Shown here: piece by piece, positions 12,595-25,179 of the stretch
How the letters are laid out: each line of letters begins with the position of its first letter
How positions within the stretch are numbered: the stretch's first letter is position 1
Source of the DNA: Jackrogersella multiformis
Lineage: Eukaryota; Ascomycota; Sordariomycetes; Xylariales; Hypoxylaceae
Assembly (NCBI GenBank): GCA_902806575.1
Contig: CADCXD010000010.1
Span: forward strand, 2,170,001-2,234,000
Length of the DNA stretch: 64,000 bases
Direction of reading: 5' to 3'
Made by a program: the position numbers and the translations under genes
The notes under the pieces: generated by a model
Told to the model about the DNA's origin: nothing
Database searches by the model: none
What the model saw: the letters and a program-made list of their open reading frames with translations, nothing else

Positions 12595-12599
12595 TTTAT
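12595..12599. repeat. Left target-site duplication of element A (TTTAT)
   Basis: TTTAT directly precedes the left LTR of element A and recurs at 19394-19398 directly after its right LTR. Both copies lie in RIPped sequence of element B. Confidence 0.8.
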
Positions 12600-12908
12600 T
12601 ATTATACGGATAATTTTCATAAAGTAAAATATAATTAATATATATAAGTTAATAAATACGAAATATATTAAAACTTATAAAATAAAGTTATTAAATAAAG
12701 TTAATTAAAAGATTTAATTAATATATATAAAATTAAATTAATAAGATTAAAAGGGCGTTAACGGCGTTTGAAGAAATATTTAAATTATATATATATAAAT
12801 TATTACGTTTTTTTTTATAAAAAGAAAAAAAAAGTAAGGATTTTAAAATTATAAAGAATTATTACTTGAAATTAAATTATAGTTTTAAGTTTTATTGCTT
12901 TTATTATA
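12600..12908 (-). repeat. 3' LTR of element A
   Basis: Reverse complement of the element B LTR, 309 bp. Its outer end TATTATACGG is the RIPped form of TGTCATACGG. Confidence 0.82.
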
Positions 12909-13399
12909 AATAAAAAAATTTTCTTTAAAAAAACCTTATTTTTAGAAAAGCACGTGCCTTTCGAAAAAAAATTAATCCTTTTTTAAAAATTACTTTATTT
13001 TAATTATTTATAAGTAATTAACTTACTTAAAAAAGTTTCTTATTAAAGTATATTATATTAATATTATTTATTAATTTTATTATTATATACGTTATTATAA
13101 TTATAATAGAAACTTTATATTTTATTATTTTATAAGTATTTAAGTTAAGTATTTATACTTTAACTTTATTACTTATTAATTTATAAGACTTTAAATTACC
13201 TTTTTCGTTAAACGATAAATAATTTTTTAAGTTTTTAATAATATTTTTTTTACGAGATTTTAAAATTAAAGGTAAATATAAAGAAAATTACCGTTTATAA
13301 GAATTTATTAAAATTAAACGACGTTTTAATATACGATTTTTTATTAAAACACTCGAAATAAAAAATATACCGCCTCGAAACCTTTTCTTTATTCCCGGA

Positions 13400-13624
13400 T
13401 TACTTTAATTTAATAACGATAATATTATAATTTTTTATAATTTTTAAAATTATAAAATAATTATACGAAACGTTTTTAACATTAATAATATCGGAGTTAA
13501 TTTTAATAACTTTTTTATATAATTTATCGAGTTTTATTAAAAAATACACGATAATTATTATACCATTTAAATATTTATTATTACCGTTATAAGTAATTAA
13601 ATTATTAATAAAAACTAAATCCAA
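13400..13624 (-). pseudogene. Integrase-core remnant of element A
   Basis: A 74-codon open stretch, rich in Ile/Asn/Lys because of C-to-T and G-to-A changes. The pattern MDLVFI...LITYNGNNKYLNGIIIIV...LTK-like...NYNIIVIK resembles the RNase-H-fold integrase core of Ty3/Gypsy elements with acidic residues mutated. The family assignment is an inference from spacing; the same sequence occurs in element B at about 23080-23330 on the other strand. Confidence 0.55.
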
Positions 13625-16600
13625 AATTAATATAATATAATTTAAATAATTTAAAATACGATAATTTAATTTAATTAAATCGATATAATATTAATAAATA
13701 AATAAGTAACTTACTTTAAATAATAAATTTAATAAATTAATTTAAACTTTTCGTAATAAGTTTAAAATACGATTACTTAATATATATAAAATAATTAAAC
13801 TTAATAAAAAACTATTAATAAGTTTAAAAAAATAGTTAATTATTATTAATAAGCCTTTTAAACCTTTTATTAAAATATTAAAAAATAAAAAGATTTTTAA
13901 TAAAAAATAATAAATTAAGCTTATATTAAAAAATCTTAAATTAATAACCTTTTTATAAGAAAATATATAAATCTTACGTATATTAACGTAAAAATTTACT
14001 ATTAATTTAATAACTTAAAAGCTTATATTTAAGTCGTTTTTAACGAATTTAATATTTAATTAATTTTTAATAAATTAATTAATATTAATTTTATTTTAAA
14101 AAGTATTAAAAGGTATATTACATTAAAAACGTTAATTAAATCGAATCTTTTTAATCGAAAAAACTTAATATATTTTAAAATATTATTTATTAAATACTTT
14201 AATTTAAAAGCTTAAATAAAGAACTTTCTTTCCTTATAATCTTTTTTATAAATTTAAGTTAAAAAATAATTAAAAAAGCCCGAATATAATTCGATTTTAT
14301 TAAAATTAACCCTTTTATATTTAATAATAATAAGAAAGGAATTTTTCTTAAAAAAACTACCGGAGTATTTAATAATAACTTAAGTAACTTTAATTTCGAT
14401 AATTAATTTTAAAACCTTAAATTATTTAAAAACCTTTTTAAAAAATTACCTCGAGGTAATTTCACGCCTTTATATAACGATAAAGATTTTTCACCTTAAA
14501 GTAATAATAACCGATTACTTAAAGCCTTAAAATAATTAACTCGTTCTTTTCACGTTACGATTACCGTTAATTTAATATAACTTAATAAATTTACCGTTTA
14601 TAATAATAAAGACCTTTTAAAGTTTCGAACTTAATAAATAAAAATTAAAATATACTTAAAAACGTATGCGAAAAGTTTTTTTAAAGATTTTTACCGTATT
14701 AATTAAGTTAAATTATTATTATTTAAAAAAACATAATTATAATATTAATAACGTAAAAGTTAAGTTATACGATTAAAGGTTTTTAACATTTAAGTAATAT
14801 ACGTTATTACCTTTTAAAAACGTTTTATAAATCCTTCGAAAAAACATCGTAACTTAAAAATAATAAATAAGCTTAAATATTAAAAGGACGTTACTTAATA
14901 TTTTATCGAGTTATTAAACCTTAATAAAGTAATTTAATAATTTAAAACGACGTTTTAAAATTATATCGTTAAAACTTTTCTTAACGAAATTATTAAATTA
15001 ATTTATTTTAAATAAAGAATTTTTTACCGTTATTTAAAAAATAAGTTAAATATATAAAAACATATTAATTAATCTCGGTATTTTAAGAAAAAAAGGGCTC
15101 GTTTCGATTTAAAAACCTTCGAAATTAAGCTAAATTAATTACGGAAAGGAGAACCGTTTTAATTTAAGCTAAAATTAATCCTTAAAAAATAACGATAAAC
15201 TTAAAAATAAAGGTAAATTAAAATTAAATTAAAAGGATAAAGTGTAATTTAATAATAAAAATGCTTTAAAAAAATTAACTAAATAAATATAAATTAACGA
15301 AAAAAAGATAAGAAATTTTATTAACGTTATAAATACGATAATTATTAAACCCTTTTTTATTTCGCTAAAAAAACGTTAATAATAAAAACTTATTATTAAA
15401 TTTAAATAAAATATTTTTCGTAAAACGACCTCGAAACGATAATACTTAATTTACATTTTTATTATAAAAAAAGGTACGAATAAATATAACTTTATAAAAA
15501 TTATTTTATCTTTAAATTATAAAAATCGAAAACTTTAATTTAAATTTTTAAATAACTTTAACGTTACATTTCGTTAAATCTTATAATTAAATTAAAGTAA
15601 AGTTTATTAAGCCGCGGTAATTAATAAGTTAACCGAAAAAAAATAAAAGTTATAAAAAAACCTCGTTTAAAACTAACTTTCGAATATAAACTTATTATTA
15701 ATATAATATTAATATATAATGAAAAAAAATATTAAATATAAACATTATTAAACTTAAAAAGTTTAATCTTAATAATATTTTTTTTAAAGTAAAAAAATAA
15801 AAATTACCGATTATTAAAAAATAATATATATAACTCGTATTAACTTTTAATTTAATTTAAATCTTTTTTATAAAACGTTATTATATCGATCCTTTTATTT
15901 TTCGTTATTAAGAAAATTATTTTTTTAAAATTAACTTTAAGTTAAACGCTTTAAATAATAAATGCGATATTATTATATTATAATAATAAATAAAATTTTA
16001 TAAACCCGTAAATTTCTTTTTTAATCTTAAAAAAATTAAATTAAATTTTTTTTATTATCGAAAATATTATATTAATTTAACTTTATATAACTTAAGGAAA
16101 TTAATTAATATAGCGATAATAAGGAATATTAAAATAAAAGAAACATTAAGAAACGTTTTTAAAAAATTTCGTAAATTTATATATATTATAATAAAGGAAA
16201 TAAAATAACGTTTCTTAAATTATTAATTATAAAATTACACTATCGATTTTTAAAAAAGAAAAACGCCTCTTTAAAAACCTTTTTACGTTATAAATAAAAA
16301 ACTTTTTAATACGTTAAAACTATAATTAAACGAGATATTTAATAACGAACGTATTAAAAAATTAATTTTATTTTATATAATACTTATAATGTTTATAAAT
16401 AAATTAAATCTTTAAATTTTTTTTAACTCGTAATAAATTATAAAAGCTTAAATAATATTATTATTTTTATCCGGTATTTTATACTTTTAATATTTAAATT
16501 ATAAGTTTACTTTGAAACTGCGAAATAATTTATTAAAATCAATTTTAAATTAAGATTTTACTTTATTAAAATTAAAAAAAAACGAATAAAAAACAACCTT

Positions 16601-19084
16601 TTAATATAAATACGATCTCTTTAAATACTTAATTATACCTTTTAAATTAATTAATGCTTTTATAACCTTTTAATTTATAATAAATAATATTTTTCGAAAC
16701 TTTATCGATTTAAGTTTTTTAATATATTTAAAAAAGAATTTTATTTATATAAACATTATAAAAAAACACGATGAAATCGTTAAAAAAATCTTAAAAAAAC
16801 TTATAAAATACTACCTTATAATTAACCCGTAAAAGTATTTTTAAAAAATCTAAAAATTAAACTTCCTTAATTATATTATTAAAGTTAACGATATTTTAAT
16901 AATATAAAATAAAATTAATTATATTAATAATTAAAAAACGCTTAAATTATTAAAAGAAATTTAACAGTTTATTAATTTCGTAAACTTTTATTAACGATTT
17001 ATAAAAAAGTTTTCGGAAATAACAAAATTAATTTTTAACGTAAATAAAGGAAATAAAATAGATTAAAAATGGATTAAAAAAATAAATAAATCCTTTAAAA
17101 AACTTAAATTTCGTTTCACTTAAACCTTTATTATAACTTATTTCGACCTTTTTAAAATAAACTTATATCGAAGTTAATATTTTAAATTATATTATTAACG
17201 CCGTTTTTTTTTAAAAAGATAAATAAAGTAAACTTAAACTTATAACTTATTATTCTTATAAATTTACACCGGTAAAAATAAATTATAAAATTTATAATAA
17301 AAAATTATTAATTATAATAAACTCCTTCGAAAAATAACATTAATATTTAAAAAAAAATTAAATATTAAATTAAAGTTTATTTAAATTATTAAAACTTAAC
17401 TTATTTTATAATAATTAAAGTTTTAAACCGATATTAAATTTAATAAATATAAAAACTTTTATTATATTAATTTATAATTAACTATCGATTAAATAAGTAA
17501 AATAATAAAGCCGATATTCTTTTAAAATTACCGTAATATCGACCTAAAAAGGAAGGAATTAAAAATTAACTTATAAAGTCGGTTTTATAAAATAAACATT
17601 TTTTACACTTTTAAAGAACTTTATTTACCTTTTTAATAATTATCCTCGTTATATTAAGAAAATTTTATAATTTTATTACACTTAATTAAACTTTCGACTT
17701 TATTAAACGACTAAAAAAAACAGTTATTAATAACCTAAAATATATTACGTAAGTTAAAAATCCTTCCAAAAATATTATATTATAAAATAACCTTTTATAT
17801 TAAAAAAAAAGATTTTAAATACTTACGAAACTTTAAAAAAGAAGTTATTTTTACCGAACACGATATTTTTATTATCGAATATATAAAAATAAATAAAATT
17901 TTAAAATTAATTATCCGAAACTTTTAATAATTAAATATTAAAAACATTATCCGAAATTACGTATAAAGTTATTTAAAATGTTAATAAAATAAAATCCTTT
18001 ATTACGCTTTATATAAATATTTTTAATTAATAATAATAATAAATTTTATTATTAACCTTTTTTTATCGAACGGTTATAACTTTATTTAAATAATAATAAA
18101 TATATTTTTTAAAATAACGTATTTTATTCCTTTTAAAGTAAAAAAAAAAAAGTTTAATAACTTAATTAAATTTTTTACTAAATAATATTAAAAATTATAC
18201 GATATATCCTTAAATATTATTTTTAATAAAAATTTTAAGTTTACGTTTTACATTTAAAAGGATTTTTTTAAATTAATAAATATTAAGTCTCGTATAAGTA
18301 TTATATTTCACCCGTAAACCGATAAATAAATAAAACGCCTTAATTAAATTTTAAAGGTTTATTTTAAAACCTTCGTTAATTACGAAATAAATAATTAAAA
18401 AAACTTATTTATAATTATAAAATTTATTTATAATAATATTACTTTTTATTAATATAATTTACCTTTTTTTATACTAATTATAATTACCACTTAATAACTT
18501 ATAATCCCTTTATAAATACTTCACGTAATCCCGGAAATAAATTATATATATATTAAATAATATAAATATATTAAAATATATTAATTTTTAAAATAAATTA
18601 ATTTATAATATTAAACGTAAAAAATATTAAAACTAAATGCCTCGTTAAAAAACTAAATAAAAAGTTTTTAAGCCTCTTTAAAATTTAATAAATAATCTCC
18701 TTTACCGCGATAAAACTTACTTTTCTTAAAAAATAAAAAATATATAACTTATTTTATATTTCATTTATCGAACCTTACCGCGTTAATAATTAAAAACTTC
18801 TTAACTTTAATTAAGTTTTACGTATAACAGCTTTAATAAAGTTTAAAAATTACTAAATAAAATAAGTAATAAACTTTATTAAAAATTAAAACAAAATAAA
18901 ATATCTCGTAAAATAAAAAGGTTAACCGGCTAAAAAACATTAAACTTAAAAACCTTATAAATATATATTTAATAAAAAAATAAAAACAATAATTAAACTG
19001 TTTTATAAGTAATACGTTAATAAACCTTACGATCTTATAATTATATAATATACTTAAAAATAAACATTAAGAAAAAAAAACTAA

Positions 19085-19393
19085 TATTATATAAATAATT
19101 TTAATAAAATAAAATATAATTAATATATATAAATTAATAAATATAAAATATATTAAAACTTATAAAATAAAATTATTAAATAAAGTTAATTAAAAAACTT
19201 AATTAATATATGTAAAATTAAATTAATAAAACTAAAAAAGCATTAATAACGCTTAAAAAAATATTTAAATTATATATATATAAATTATTACGCCTTCCTT
19301 CGTAAAAAGAAAGAAAAAGTAAAAACCTTAAAATTATAAAGAATTATTACTCGAAATTAAACTATAATTTTAAGTTTTATTACCTTTATTACA
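19085..19393 (-). repeat. 5' LTR of element A
   Basis: 309 bp. On the minus strand it starts TGTAATAAAGGTAATAAAAC, the RIPped version of TGTGACAAGGGCAATAAGGC. It is the same length as the 12600-12908 copy. Confidence 0.82.
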
Positions 19394-22300
19394 TTTATTT
19401 AATTAATAATTAATAATAAATTAATATAATAAAAGTTTTTATATTTATTAAGTTTAATATTAATTTAAAATTTTAATTATTATAAAATAAATTAAGTTTT
19501 AATAATTTAAATAAACTTTAATTTAATGTTTAACTTTTTTTAAATATTAATGTTATTTTTTAAAAAAGTTTATTATAATTAATAATTTTTTATTATAGAT
19601 TTTATAATTTATTTTTATTAATATAAATTTACGAAAATAATAAGTTATAAGTTTAAGTTTAAATTTTTTTTAAAAAAACGACGTTAATAATATAATTTAA
19701 GGCATTAATTTTAATATAAGTTTATTTTAAAAAATCGAAATAAGTTATAATAAAAGTTTAAATAAAACGAAATTTAAGTTTTTTAAAAAATTTATTTTTA
19801 ATTTATTTTGTTTTTTTATTTACGTTAATAATTAATTTTATTAATTTTAAGAACTTTTTTATAAATTATTAATAAAAATTTATAAAGCCGATAAATTATT
19901 AAGATTTTTTTAAAGATTTAAACGTTTTTTAATTATTAATATAATCGATTTTATTTTATATTATCGAAATATTATTAATTTTAATAATATAATTAAGGAA
20001 GTTTATTTTTTAAATTTTTTAAAAGTATTTTTATAAGTTAATTACGAGGTGGTGTTTTATAAGTTTTTTTAAAAAAAAAATTTAACGATTTTATTATAAT
20101 CTTTTTATAATGTTTATATAAATAAAAAAGTTATTTAAATATATTAAGAAATTTAAATCGATAAAGTTTCGAAAAATATTATTTATTATAAATTGAAAAG
20201 TTATAAAAATATTAATTAATTTAAAAGGTATAATTAAGTATTTAAAAAAACCGTATTTATATCGAAAGGTTATTTTTTTATTATTTTTATTATTTTTAAT
20301 AAATTATTTTACGGTTTTAAAATAAGTTTATAATTTAAATATTAAAGGTATAAAATAACGAATAAAAATAATAATATTATTTAAGTTTTTATAATTTATT
20401 ATAAATCGAAAAAAGTTTTAAGGATTTAACTTATTTATAAATATTATAAATGTTATATAAAATAAAGTCGATTTTTAAATACGTTCGTTATTAAATATCT
20501 CGTTTAATTATAATTTTAACGTATCGAGTTTTTTTTTATTTATAATATAAAAAGGTTTTTAAGAAAGCGTTTTTTTTTAAATCGATAACGTGATTTTATA
20601 ATTAATAATTTAAGAAACGTTATTTTATTTTTTTCGTTATAATGTATATAAATTTACGGAATTTTTTAAAAACGTTTTTTAACGTTTTATTTACTTTAAT
20701 ATTTTTTATTATCGTTAAATTAATTAACTTTCCCGGGTTATATAAAGTTAAATTAATATAATATTTTCGATAATAAAAATAATTAAACCGGATTTTTTAA
20801 AGATTTAAAAAAAATTTACGAGTTTATAAAATTTTATTTATTATTTAATGCGTTTAATTCGAAATTAATTTAAAAAAAGTGGTTTTTTAATAATAAAAAA
20901 TAAAAGAATCAATATAATAACGTTTTATATAAAAAATTTAAGTTAAATCGAAAATTAATATAAGTTATATATATTATTTTTTAACGATTAATAATTTTTA
21001 TTTTCGTGTTTTAAAAAATAATATTATTAAAATTAAGCTTTTTAAGTTTAATAATGTTTATATTTAATGTTTTTTTTATTATATAATAATATTATATTAA
21101 TAATAAGTTTATGTTTTAAAGTTAATTTTAAACAAGGTTTTTTTATAACTTTTATTTCGTTTTTAATTAATTTTTTAATTATTATAATTTAACGAATATT
21201 ATTTTAATATAATCGTAAAATTCGACGAAATATAACGTTAAGGTTTTTTAAAAATTTAAGTCGGAGTTTTTAATTTTTATAATTTAAAGTTACGTTTATT
21301 TTTACTTTTTTTAAAGTAAAAACGTAAGTTAAATATTTTTATTTTAAAAACGTTTTACGAAAAAGATTTTATTTAAAATTAATAATAAATTTTTATTATT
21401 AATATTATTTTTTACGAAATAAAAAAAAGTTTAATAATTATTACGTTTATAACGTTAATAAAAAAATTTATTTTTTTATATTAATTTACATTTATTTAAT
21501 TAATTTTTTTAAGGTATTTTTATTATTAAATTAAATCTTATTTTTAAGGTTTAATTTTAATTTATTTTTATTTTTAAATTTATTATTATTTTTTAAAGAT
21601 TAATTTTAATTTAAATTAAAGCGGTTTTTTTTACGGTTAATATAATTTAACTTTAAAGGTTTTTAAGTTAAAACGAGCCTTTTTTAAAAAAATTTCAAGG
21701 TTAATTAATATGTTTTCGTATATTTAATTTATCTTTTAAATAACGATAAAGAATTTTTTATTTATATTTAAAAGTTTTTTTATTTAAAGTAAATTAATTT
21801 AATAATTTTATTAAAAAAAGTTTTAATAATATAATTTTAAAATGTCGTTTTAAATTATTAAATTATTTTATTTAAGTTTAATAATTTAATAAAATATTAA
21901 ATAATATTTTTTTTATATTTAAGTTTATTTATTTTTTTTAAATTACGGTGTTTTTTAAAAAAGTTTATAAAACGTTTTTAAAAAGTAATAACGTATATTA
22001 TTTAATAATCGAGAAATTTTAATTATTTAATTTAAGTTTTACGTTATTAATATTATAATTATACTTTTTTAAATAATAACGATTTAATTTAATTAATACG
22101 GTAATAATTTTTCGAAAAATTTTCTTTATACGTTTTTAAATACGTTTTAACCTTTATTTATTAAGTTTAAAATTTTAAAAGATTTTTATTATCGTAAATA
22201 ATAAATTTATTAAATTATATTAAATTAACGATAATTATATCGAGAAAAAAATAAATTAATTACTTTAAAGTTTTAAATAATTTATCGTTATTATTTAAAG

Positions 22301-23783
22301 GTGGTTTTTAAAGTGGATCTTTAAATAATTTAAAGTTTTAAAAATAATTATTAAAATCGAAGTCGTTTAAATCGTTATTAAACGTTTCGATAGTTTTTTA
22401 AAAAGGGATTTTTTTTTATTTTCTTTAAATATAAAAAGGTTTATTTTAACGAAATTAAATTATACTCGAACCTTTTTAATTATTTTCTTAACTTAAACTT
22501 ATGAAAAAAATTAAATTAAAAAGGTATTTTTAATTTAAGTTTTCGAGTTAAAATATTTAATTAATAATATTTTAAAATATAATAAGTTTTTTTTATTTAA
22601 AAAGATTTAATTTAATTAACGTTTTTAATATAATATATTTTTTTATGTTTTTTAAAATAAAATTAATATTAATTAAATATTAAATTTATTAAAAACGATT
22701 TAAATATAAGCTTTTAAATTATTAAATTAACGGCGGGTTTTTATATTAATATATATAAAGTTTATATATTTTTTAATAAAAAAGTCGTTAATTTAAGATT
22801 TTTTATTATAAGTTTAATTTATTATTTTTTATTAAAAATCTTTTTATTATTTAATATTTTAATAAAAAGTTTTAAAAAGTTATTAATAATAATTAATTAT
22901 TTTTTAAGCTTATTAATAACTTTTTATCGGGTTTAATTATTTTATATATATTAAATAATAATATTTTAAACTTATTATAAAAAGTTTAAATTAATTTATT
23001 AAATTTATTATTTAAAATAAGTTATTTATTCGTTTATTAATATTATACCGATTTAATTAAATTAAATTATCGTATTATAAATTATTTAAATTATATTATA
23101 TTAATTTTAATTTTAATTTTCGTTAATAATTTAATTACTCGTAATAATAATAATAAATATTTAAATAATATAATAATTATTATATATTTATTAATAAAGC
23201 TCGATAAATTATATAAAGGGATTATTAAAATTAATCTCGGTATTATTAATATTAAAAACGTTTCGTATAATTATTTTATAATTTTAAAAGTTATAAAGAA
23301 TTATAATATTATCGTTATTAAATTAAAGTAATTTTAAAATAAAGGAAAGGTTTTAAAACGATATATTTTCCATTTTAAATATTTTAATAAAAAATCGTAT
23401 ATTAAAACGTTATTTAATTTTAATAAATTTTTATAAGTAACGGCTTTTTTTAAATTTACCTTTAATTTCGAAATTTTATAAAAAAAATATTATTAAAGAT
23501 TTAAAAAATTATTCGTCGTTTAATAAAAAAAATAATTCGAGGTTTTATAAATTAATAAATAATAAAATTAAAGTATAAATATTCGGCTTAAATGTTTTCG
23601 AAATAATAAAATATAAAATTTCCTTTATAATTATAATAACGTATATTTTAATAAAAAACTTTTTTAAATAAATAAGTTATTTATAAATAATTAAAATAAA
23701 GTGATTTTAAAAAAAGATAATTTTTTTTAAAAAAAAATATATTTTCTTAAAATAAGGTTTTTTTAAAATAAAAAAAATTTATT

Positions 23784-24096
23784 TATAATAAAAACAATAA
23801 AGCTTAAAACTATAATTTAAATTTAAATAATAATTTTTTATAATTTTAAAGTTTTTATTTTTATTTTTTTTTATAAAATAAAACGTAATAATTTATATAT
23901 ATATAATTTAAATATTTCTTTTAAACGTTATTAATGCTTTTTTATTCTTATTAATTTAATTTTACATATATTAATTAAGTCTTTTAATTAATTTTATTTA
24001 ATAGCTTTATTTTATAAGTTTTAATATATCTTATATTTATTAACTTGCATGCATATATTGATTATATTTTGCTTCGTGGAGCTTATCCGTATGACA
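23784..24096 (+). repeat. 3' LTR of element B
   Basis: 313 bp and RIPped over most of its length. From about 24045 to its end (GCATGCATATATTGATTATA and on to ATGACA) it looks unmutated. It retains the segment missing from the 5' LTR. Confidence 0.85.
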
Positions 24097-24101
24097 AAAC
24101 G
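24097..24101. repeat. Right target-site duplication of element B (AAACG)
   Basis: AAACG directly follows the end of the right LTR and matches 10707-10711. Both copies lie inside the P450 intron. Confidence 0.9.
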
Positions 24102-24404
24102 AATCTGGATATAATTACCGTATTTATTGTGTAGATTTTCCAAAACATTAGGAAAGTTCGAGTTATACATGTCGTAAAAGGCTTCATACCATGAGGTGGC
24201 CGCCGCAAGTTTTGGTCCTGGGAATTTGGCGAGACCGGAAAGGAAGACACGATAGATAACAACGCATAGCCAATAGAAGACCACGGAGGCCATGAAGCCA
24301 CTTACAACACGCCTGAAATCGACACCAGGCTGCGACATTGTGAACAAAATTTCAAGCCCGGCTGCCATATTTTGCACTATCAGATAGAACCCAAGGCTAA
24401 GCAA

Positions 24405-25179
24405 GACGTAATCAACCTGACACCAGGATTATATTCGCTATAGAGAGGTAAGATAGACCCGTTACCTTGAGACCAAGAGGAAAGAATATGACCAAAGGTT
24501 ATAAGGGGTAGGTAGGCTATGCCTCGGTAAAGAAATTAATACTGTATAATATTGACTATCCCGATAATTCGCACATCACATCGTTTCAGGAATAAGATCA
24601 TCGCGGTGTTTCTTTCGGAATGCCACAATGCGGCCATGGAAGCATGGGAATGAATAACGTTTTGGCACGAAGAGCCACAACCGGCCACGACCCCCTCATC
24701 TCTAATCTAACGGATACGGGCATCCCGTCCCGGATCCATATACACGAGCTTCCTCTGTCCTGGCTAGGGGTACATAGTCTTCTATAACTCTCATAGATCA
24801 CCTGGTCGCTGGTGGCTTGAGCCACTGGAATCCTGACTCGGAGTAATCGAGCATCAAGGATGAGGGATATTAATGCAAATGCATTCATATCTGTCTTACT
24901 GTTGCATGTAGTGTAACGAGATTTCCAACTAGAGGTATAATTGTCATATTTGCCGATCTCGACCACCCTCGATTCCTGCATGGAGTCCTGATTCAATATA
25001 TCGATGATGAGTAATTGGGATAATTTACAGGCTTTTCTTGACGATTTCCATACAAGACTATGGCTATTCCATCACACTGTCATGGTGCGTTTAAGCTTAC
25101 AACCTTGTAATACGTTGACCACTTTGTGAGGTTAAAGCATTTTCATTATTATACCGTCCATATCCTGTCTAAAATTTCA
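24405..25179. promoter_or_regulatory. Divergent promoter region between P450-2 and the terpene cyclase
   Basis: The two genes point away from each other, so this 775-bp stretch should carry both promoters (inference from layout). A 132-codon minus-strand ORF within it (24598-24996) has no recognisable domain and is not accepted as a gene. No specific factor-binding site is assigned. Confidence 0.45.

Larger units (their letters stand above)
12600..19393 (-). mobile_element. Element A: RIPped Ty3/Gypsy-type LTR retrotransposon nested in element B
   Basis: A full-length 6,794-bp copy of the same family as B in opposite orientation. Its LTRs are 12600-12908 (3' LTR) and 19085-19393 (5' LTR), both 309 bp and both the reverse complement of the B LTRs, with target duplication TTTAT. 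The one residual reading frame, minus strand 13624-13400, has the spacing of an integrase core (a block like the family's DxV..L / VVVDRLTK / IVSDR series with RIP-type substitutions). This places integrase close to the 3' LTR, fitting Ty3/Gypsy order. No intact gag or pol remains. A must have inserted after B and before RIP stopped. Confidence 0.85.
10712..24096 (+). mobile_element. Element B: RIPped Ty3/Gypsy-type LTR retrotransposon, interrupted by element A
   Basis: Same-orientation LTRs flank the block (10712-10986 and 23784-24096), starting TGTGACAAGGGC and ending TGACA, with target duplication AAACG on both sides. Taking out element A and one target copy leaves about 6.6 kb. No long ORF survives. 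A stretch at about 23080-23330 on the plus strand is the same sequence as the integrase-like remnant of element A, which gives the plus orientation. The interior has extreme A+T (lines I counted had 5-10 G/C per 60), with few CpA and TpG but many CpG, which is the RIP signature. The first ~110 bp of the left LTR and the last ~50 bp of the right LTR escaped. It lies in an intron of the second P450. Confidence 0.88.
9008..24404 (-). pseudogene. Second cytochrome P450, split by retrotransposons in an intron
   Basis: A trichothecene-oxygenase-type P450. The N-terminal exon (24404-24119) has a membrane segment and the hinge KFPGPKLAAATSWYEAFYDM, ending at HNKYG. The gene resumes at 10671 with PIVRINPWELS. 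Later blocks are IRDADFYNEVY (about 10450), the helix-C region HELHQLRRKAVENFFSR (about 10280), I-helix AAGTITT (about 9780), ExxR as EGLR, PERW, and haem loop FVKGSRNCLG (about 9260), finishing at the stop 9008-9010. Splice sites for 9008-9900 join cleanly (introns after EGLR, after IIPKN, and after CLGM). Between about 9960 and 10130 I cannot find one frame, and the join after PWELS is also unclear, so it is called a pseudogene. The first intron spans 10672-24118 (13,447 bp); without element B and one target copy it would be 57 bp. Confidence 0.75.

Noticed and set aside
10987..23783. CRISPR-like or satellite array in the AT-rich block
   Set aside because: The repetition is explained by nested LTR elements and RIP; no regularly spaced repeats occur apart from the four-copy 18-bp unit.
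24598..24996. 132-codon minus-strand ORF between P450-2 and the cyclase
   Set aside because: No domain, no splice signals and odd composition; it lies in the expected divergent promoter.
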